Source: Candidatus Bathyarchaeota archaeon | GTDB lineage: Archaea > Asgardarchaeota > Lokiarchaeia > Sigyniarchaeales > Sigyniarchaeaceae | Direction of reading: 5' to 3' | Assembly: GCA_014729935.1 (NCBI GenBank) | Contig: WJJB01000449.1 | Coordinates: forward strand, 1 to 12,788 | Length of the DNA: 12,788 bases | In this document: positions 9,132-12,788 of the stretch, piece by piece | Position numbering within the stretch: the stretch's first letter is position 1 | Layout of the letters: every line of letters starts with the position of its first letter | Notes under the pieces: generated by a model | The model's input: the letters and a program-made list of their open reading frames with translations, nothing else | Told to the model about the DNA's origin: nothing | The model's database searches: none | Program-made: the position numbers and the translations under genes

Positions 9132-10526
9132 ATGGAATACCCGGATGAGAGGCGAGTTGGCGTGGTCGTGTATTTTCATCCATTCGAAGAGGGTGCTTCT
9201 GGTGCAAGGGATAGTTTAACTCGCATCGTGAAGTTTGCCAAGGCACTCCCATGCCAGCTCCTTCCATGGGATGTTCCCGTTTCAACACTTGAAGGTGCAA
9301 GGAAAGCAGCTCGATTCTTTTCAAGAAATGAAGTTGATTATATTATCTTGCATCTTGTTACCTGGTGTGATGATAATCTGCTCCTGGAACATGTTTCATG
9401 GTGCAACGCTCCAATCATCACCATGGCTGAGAAAGGCGTGAATACTGGGTCGCTTTGCGGCTGCCAGCAATTTAACATGGTTCTCAAGGAAGTCGGATTT
9501 CCAACAGCATTCTTGCTTGGTAATGATGATCAATCCCTGGCAGCGATCATGAAGGTCTTGGATGGTTCAATTCACTTGGGTTCCCCGTTATCTCCCAGGG
9601 CCCCGGGAATAACAAATGGAAGACTCAGGAAGGTTTTGGAAGATCTATCACGATTACGGATAGGTTTGCTCGGTTCCAGGACGCAGGGCATGATGGAAGT
9701 GGCTTTCAGCGAGTTTGACATCTTGGAAACCTTCGGGGTTATTATCAACGCCATTCCGGTCGATATTGTGAAAGATCGTGCAGCTGCAGTGGAAGATGGC
9801 AAGGTAGAAGCAATACAAGATCAATTTATGGATGCATTCAAGAACCCGGTTGTTGAATCAATCAAGGAAAGCATGGAAGATGCGGCTCGAATACATGCGG
9901 TGCTATCACGCTTGATTTACGAGAAGTCGCTTGGCGCTCTCACGGTTGAGTGTTATCCAAGATTCATGGGAAAAGCTTGCCTGTCATTTTCCCTGCTATC
10001 ACAATCAGGGATAACTTGCACGTGCGAGGGGGACGTAAATGCGACCATTCTTGGTTGGTTAATCCAGCGATTAAGCGGTTCCCCAGTAAACCACGTTGAT
10101 CTCTTGGATGTAGATTTCGCAAGCCAAACCATGACGGGTGGCCATTGCGGTGCTTGCGCGATCGGACTCGCAAGCGATGAAACTCCTGTGAAGATTGCTC
10201 CAGTTCGCCTTGCAGGTCACGGGGCCTGTATCCTTTTTCCAACGCGCCCCGGTTCGGTCACCATCGCAAACCTTGTTGGGAGGAAGGGCACATACAGAGC
10301 ATTCATCATGAAAGGAAAGGCGCTTCCAACCAAGATGGTATTTCCTGGCAATCCAACCACCATCAAGTTACCCGTGACCATTCAGGAATTCCTAGACATC
10401 GTTGGCTCACACGGCTTCGGACATCACTGGATCGTGGGATACGGTGACGGGTATTGCAAGGATCTCGCTAGATTGCTCGAAGGATTGGGTATCAAAGTTC
10501 TGGCAAGAATCCATGAAAGCTTTTAA
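9132..10526 (+). CDS. L-fucose/L-arabinose isomerase-like protein (FucI/AraA superfamily)
   Basis: 464 residues, cytoplasmic. The family interconverts aldoses and ketoses (for example L-fucose to L-fuculose, D-arabinose to D-ribulose) with a divalent metal, usually Mn. The N-terminal half is a Rossmann-like fold starting at once with the strand 'RRVGVVVYF', which supports this ATG. The metal/catalytic set appears intact: E299 in 'CEGD', D326 or D328 in 'LLDVDFASQ', H338 in 'GGHCGACAIG', and H431/H432 in 'GHHWIVGYGDG'. Spacing E299 to D326 (27) equals that of the E306/E333 pair of E. coli AraA. At 464 residues it is shorter than E. coli FucI (591) and AraA (500), in the range of archaeal FucI-like proteins. 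The true substrate cannot be told from sequence. It lies divergent to a TrmB-like gene and 76 bp before the vWA/zinc gene. No ribosome-binding site is evident, so it may be leaderless or weakly initiated. Confidence 0.85.
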   Translation: MEYPDERRVGVVVYFHPFEEGASGARDSLTRIVKFAKALPCQLLPWDVPVSTLEGARKAARFFSRNEVDYIILHLVTWCDDNLLLEHVSWCNAPIITMAEKGVNTGSLCGCQQFNMVLKEVGFPTAFLLGNDDQSLAAIMKVLDGSIHLGSPLSPRAPGITNGRLRKVLEDLSRLRIGLLGSRTQGMMEVAFSEFDILETFGVIINAIPVDIVKDRAAAVEDGKVEAIQDQFMDAFKNPVVESIKESMEDAARIHAVLSRLIYEKSLGALTVECYPRFMGKACLSFSLLSQSGITCTCEGDVNATILGWLIQRLSGSPVNHVDLLDVDFASQTMTGGHCGACAIGLASDETPVKIAPVRLAGHGACILFPTRPGSVTIANLVGRKGTYRAFIMKGKALPTKMVFPGNPTTIKLPVTIQEFLDIVGSHGFGHHWIVGYGDGYCKDLARLLEGLGIKVLARIHESF

Positions 10527-10602
10527 CCTCTGGCAAACTTTGCTTAACTAAGACAGATATTGTTTCCACCTTATCAAATTACCCCGTCGAATGGTTGATT
10601 AA

Positions 10603-12108
10603 ATGGGAGCACCCCCGAACGAATTCAGTTTCATCCTCGTAGACACATCGAATTCAATGCTAGATCGGTCCATCAAGGACGATACAGGAGATGATGATGG
10701 GAAGAAGAAACGCAGGAGGAAGAAGGAAAAGGAAATCGAATTCATCAGCCGTTTCAAGGCAGCTATCGATGCAAGCAAGATTATCTTGCAAACCAAGAAA
10801 GGAATGGTGGAAACCGACCAATTTGGTCTCATCATTTACAATGATGAAGGAGCAACGTTGGTCCATGAACTGACCAATGATCATGATGCCCTGCTCGAGA
10901 AGCTCTCGGGACTCGAAATGACACCAGGAGAGAACGGGGGGAAAAAAAGTCTTAACGGCGCGTTATCCTTGGTCATCCAAGAATTCGCGAAGCAGCTCAA
11001 GTTCATCGGGAATCTCATGCTTCGCGTGCTCATATTAACGTGTGAGTTGACAGTTTTTGATAAAGACGTTAAGCGCCTGACCGAGATAGCCCGAGATATC
11101 GGCGTCTACGTTGATATTCTTTTCCTTGGAAAGTATTATGGAGACTCGGACGCAGATGAAGATATGGATGCTGCTGGGTTTTTCATTGATGAGGAGGAAA
11201 CTGATACGGAATCGCTCCAGTTGGATTTTGCTTTAAAGGAACCCTCTCCCGTGGTCAACGAGAATATTTCCGACTTGGAACGGGATGGACTTGCCTTGCC
11301 GGGAATCGAACCCACGTCACCACCCGGGAAAACCACGGGGCCCACGTCTGCCACGCCTTCCTCATCACCCAGGAAGCACAAGCATTTCAATGATATCAGG
11401 GAAATCTCGCAGCTCACCGATGGATTGTTCCTTGATGGCAAGGAAACCATGACGGTCATTCTCAAGCACGCGCGCAAGCTTGGTGACATCAAGGACTTGG
11501 AAGAGGGCTTGGGCGCTTTCGAGAGTGCGCCGGTTCGAAAGAAAAAGCTTATCTCGGCAATCGCGGAAGAGCTCGTTCCCTTGGGCATTGCAGAAATACA
11601 GGAGCAATTGGAGGGAAAATCCGACTTGAAATGCAACATTTGTTTCCAGAGCAAGTCACCAAATGGCGCGCCTTTCTACGCCACTGGTCGCAGGTGTTCT
11701 TATTGCCAGAGAACGATGCACTTGGAATGCGCCGCCAAGTGGGCAGAACAAGATCAGGGATCCGAGGAACCATGGATTTTTCGCTGCCCGTTTTGCTTTC
11801 ACTTGCTTAAAGTCGATCCCAGCGTAACCAAGCTCATGGACTTGCAAACCATACGCCAAAACGTTGCAAGATTGGAATCAGGAAAGGAACGAAAGGCAAA
11901 AACGACAACCGCATCCAAGCTTAGTCCCGATCAAATCATGAACATCTTTGAACCATGCGAGCTATGCGGGGTGATATTCGAAGCTGATGAGGTGGTGTAT
12001 CAATGCCATAATTGCCAAGCAGCATACCACCAGAAATGCTTCAATCAAGTCCTAGACCAGAACGAACGTCATTGCCGTCGATGCGGGTACGAATTCTCTT
12101 CATGGTGA
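10603..12108 (+). CDS. vWA-domain protein with two C-terminal RING/PHD-like zinc sites
   Basis: 501 residues, no signal peptide or TM helix. A vWA fold begins at the first strand ('FSFILVDTSNSM'), supporting this ATG. The MIDAS start is D14-x-S16-x-S18. A charged insert (about 25-46, Asp-rich then Lys/Arg-rich) follows. The central strands are 'DQFGLIIYN' and 'RVLILTCEL'. A second insert (about 179-262, acidic then Pro/Thr/Ser-rich) splits the fold, which resumes at 'FNDIREISQLTDGLFLDGK'. Zinc site 1: C344, C347, C365, C368, H373, C376, C395, C398. Zinc site 2: C452, C455, C468, C471, H476, C479, C491, C494. Both are C4HC3 with C-x2-C-x4-H-x2-C in the middle, so RING- or PHD-like. vWA plus C-terminal zinc/RING modules recalls TFIIH p44/Ssl1 and vWA-type E3 ligases; family membership is inference. 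It follows the isomerase gene by 76 bp with no terminator seen. Confidence 0.85.
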   Translation: MGAPPNEFSFILVDTSNSMLDRSIKDDTGDDDGKKKRRRKKEKEIEFISRFKAAIDASKIILQTKKGMVETDQFGLIIYNDEGATLVHELTNDHDALLEKLSGLEMTPGENGGKKSLNGALSLVIQEFAKQLKFIGNLMLRVLILTCELTVFDKDVKRLTEIARDIGVYVDILFLGKYYGDSDADEDMDAAGFFIDEEETDTESLQLDFALKEPSPVVNENISDLERDGLALPGIEPTSPPGKTTGPTSATPSSSPRKHKHFNDIREISQLTDGLFLDGKETMTVILKHARKLGDIKDLEEGLGAFESAPVRKKKLISAIAEELVPLGIAEIQEQLEGKSDLKCNICFQSKSPNGAPFYATGRRCSYCQRTMHLECAAKWAEQDQGSEEPWIFRCPFCFHLLKVDPSVTKLMDLQTIRQNVARLESGKERKAKTTTASKLSPDQIMNIFEPCELCGVIFEADEVVYQCHNCQAAYHQKCFNQVLDQNERHCRRCGYEFSSW

Positions 12109-12133
12109 TTATTTTATCGTCCACCCCCAAGCT

Positions 12134-12155
12134 CTTGTCCAAATTGACAAGTTTT
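12134..12155 (+). terminator. Hairpin terminator after the vWA/zinc gene
   Basis: A perfect 6-bp inverted repeat, CTTGTC (12134-12139) and GACAAG (12146-12151), with a 6-base loop, is followed at once by TTTT (12152-12155). It lies 26 bases past the TGA of the vWA gene and before the promoter of the next gene. The T run is short, so efficiency is uncertain. Confidence 0.55.
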
Positions 12156-12191
12156 CCCTAATGTTATTTCCATCCCCACGTTTCAACACGG

Positions 12192-12206
12192 TTAAAAGAC
12201 TTAAAC
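12192..12206 (+). promoter_or_regulatory. TATA-like promoter of the DRG gene
   Basis: Two overlapping AT-rich candidates, TTAAAAG (12192-12198) and TTAAAC (12201-12206), stand in otherwise mixed sequence. Transcription start about 25 bases downstream of the first would be near 12222, giving a leader of about 35 bases before the ATG at 12258. No clear ribosome-binding site precedes that ATG. Confidence 0.4.
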
Positions 12207-12257
12207 AATCCCGCGTTACTCTTCCGTGTATCTTTGCTAACCCTATCACGGACATCT

Positions 12258-12788
12258 ATGAATGATCTCCCGATGCCGACAACTGAGGAAAAAATTGCTG
12301 AATTGGAGGAACGTCTTGCCAAGACAAAACCAAATAAGGCAACGATGAAGTCCATCGTGACCATCAAGGCAAGTATTGCAAAGCTACGCCGTGAACTCGT
12401 CAAGAACTTGAGTTCAAAGGGTGGTGGAGGGATTGGATTCGGCGTGAAGAGATCCGGGCATGCGCAGGTTGCCTTGCTTGGATTTCCCTCGGTGGGTAAG
12501 AGCACGTTGCTCAATGAACTCACTGGTGGTAGGACGGATTCGAAAGTGGGTGCATATGACTTTACCACGCTTAATTGCATCCCTGGCATGATGACCGTGA
12601 AAAAAGTTGACATTCAACTTCTCGATTTGCCAGGTATCATCATCGGGGCATCCCAAGGCAGGGGAAGGGGACGTGAAATTCTTTCCGCGTTACGCGCCGT
12701 CGATTTAATTGTCATTATCATCTCGTTTGCACATGATGGAACCTTGAATCTAAAACGCTACGATATCATCAAGAAGGAACTATACAAC
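12258..12788 (+). CDS. drg: DRG-family (Obg-related) GTPase, N-terminal part, runs off the window
   Basis: 177 codons, open to the right edge, so the protein is truncated by the window and not by mutation. ATG at 12258 is taken; an in-frame ATG at 12273 is an alternative. Residues 1-55 form the helical N-terminal segment typical of DRG ('EKIAELEERLAKTKPNKA'). Then a Gly-rich loop (55-60) leads into the G domain: P-loop 'GFPSVGKST' (75-83), switch-I 'YDFTTL' (100-105), G3 'DLPG' (123-126), and the family's 'GRGRGREIL' (134-142). The NKxD motif and TGS domain would lie beyond the window. DRG proteins are conserved in archaea and eukaryotes; eukaryotic DRGs associate with translating ribosomes. 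It has its own candidate promoter and follows a terminator-like hairpin, so it is probably a separate transcription unit. Confidence 0.93.
   Translation, partial: MNDLPMPTTEEKIAELEERLAKTKPNKATMKSIVTIKASIAKLRRELVKNLSSKGGGGIGFGVKRSGHAQVALLGFPSVGKSTLLNELTGGRTDSKVGAYDFTTLNCIPGMMTVKKVDIQLLDLPGIIIGASQGRGRGREILSALRAVDLIVIIISFAHDGTLNLKRYDIIKKELYN

Noticed and set aside
11136..11654. 172-codon minus-strand ORF opposite the vWA/zinc gene
   Set aside because: Low-complexity Ser-rich product, antisense to the acidic insert of a well-supported gene.
12164..12613. 149-codon minus-strand ORF opposite the DRG gene
   Set aside because: Antisense to the conserved N-terminal region and G-domain motifs of DRG, with no features of its own.
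10603..12788. vWA/zinc protein as a DRG partner (like eukaryotic DFRP1)
   Set aside because: DFRP1 has CCCH zinc fingers and a DFRP domain, neither seen here; a terminator-like hairpin and a separate promoter lie between the genes.
1..12788. CRISPR array, insertion sequence, tRNA or rRNA
   Set aside because: No short regularly spaced DNA repeats, terminal inverted repeats with transposase, or recognisable RNA-gene sequence were seen on either strand.

Overview
The window looks like archaeal DNA, most plausibly from an Asgard archaeon, though the lineage is inferred and not proven. Evidence for Archaea: the start of a DRG-type GTPase (archaea and eukaryotes), a TrmB-family winged-helix protein, AT-rich TATA-like boxes upstream of starts, and a giant surface protein full of N-glycosylation sequons. 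A von Willebrand A (vWA) domain joined to two RING/PHD-like zinc sites, and a surface protein with a long cytoplasmic tail, push the guess toward Asgard. No rRNA, tRNA, CRISPR array, transposase or phage gene was seen.

Layout. Bases 3-6014 (+) are the 3' part of a very large cell-surface gene: about 13 Ig-like beta repeats of 100-119 residues, one transmembrane helix, then a basic Pro/Lys-rich cytoplasmic tail ending in a SHOCT-like helical module. It ends in a hairpin/poly-T terminator. Converging on it is an 891-residue gene (8866-6191, -): a TrmB-type winged helix, about 400 residues of predicted coiled coil, a phospholipase-D-like effector domain without an HKD motif, and a helical tail. 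A 265-bp divergent spacer (8867-9131) holds a TATA box readable in both directions and a doubtful 54-codon ORF. Rightward from there come an L-fucose/L-arabinose isomerase-like enzyme (9132-10526), 76 bp later a vWA protein with two C-terminal C4HC3 zinc sites (10603-12108), then a terminator-like hairpin, a TATA-like promoter and the first 177 codons of a DRG GTPase running off the end (12258-12788).

How they may work together. The divergent pair of TrmB-like protein and sugar isomerase is the usual layout for a sugar-sensing regulator and its target, but the long coiled coil makes an ordinary repressor uncertain. The isomerase-like and vWA/zinc genes are close, with no terminator seen between them, so they may share a transcript. 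The surface protein and DRG look like independent units. The items most worth follow-up are the vWA/double-zinc-finger protein (compare TFIIH p44/Ssl1 and RING-type E3 ligases), the coiled-coil TrmB protein, and the cytoplasmic tail of the surface protein.
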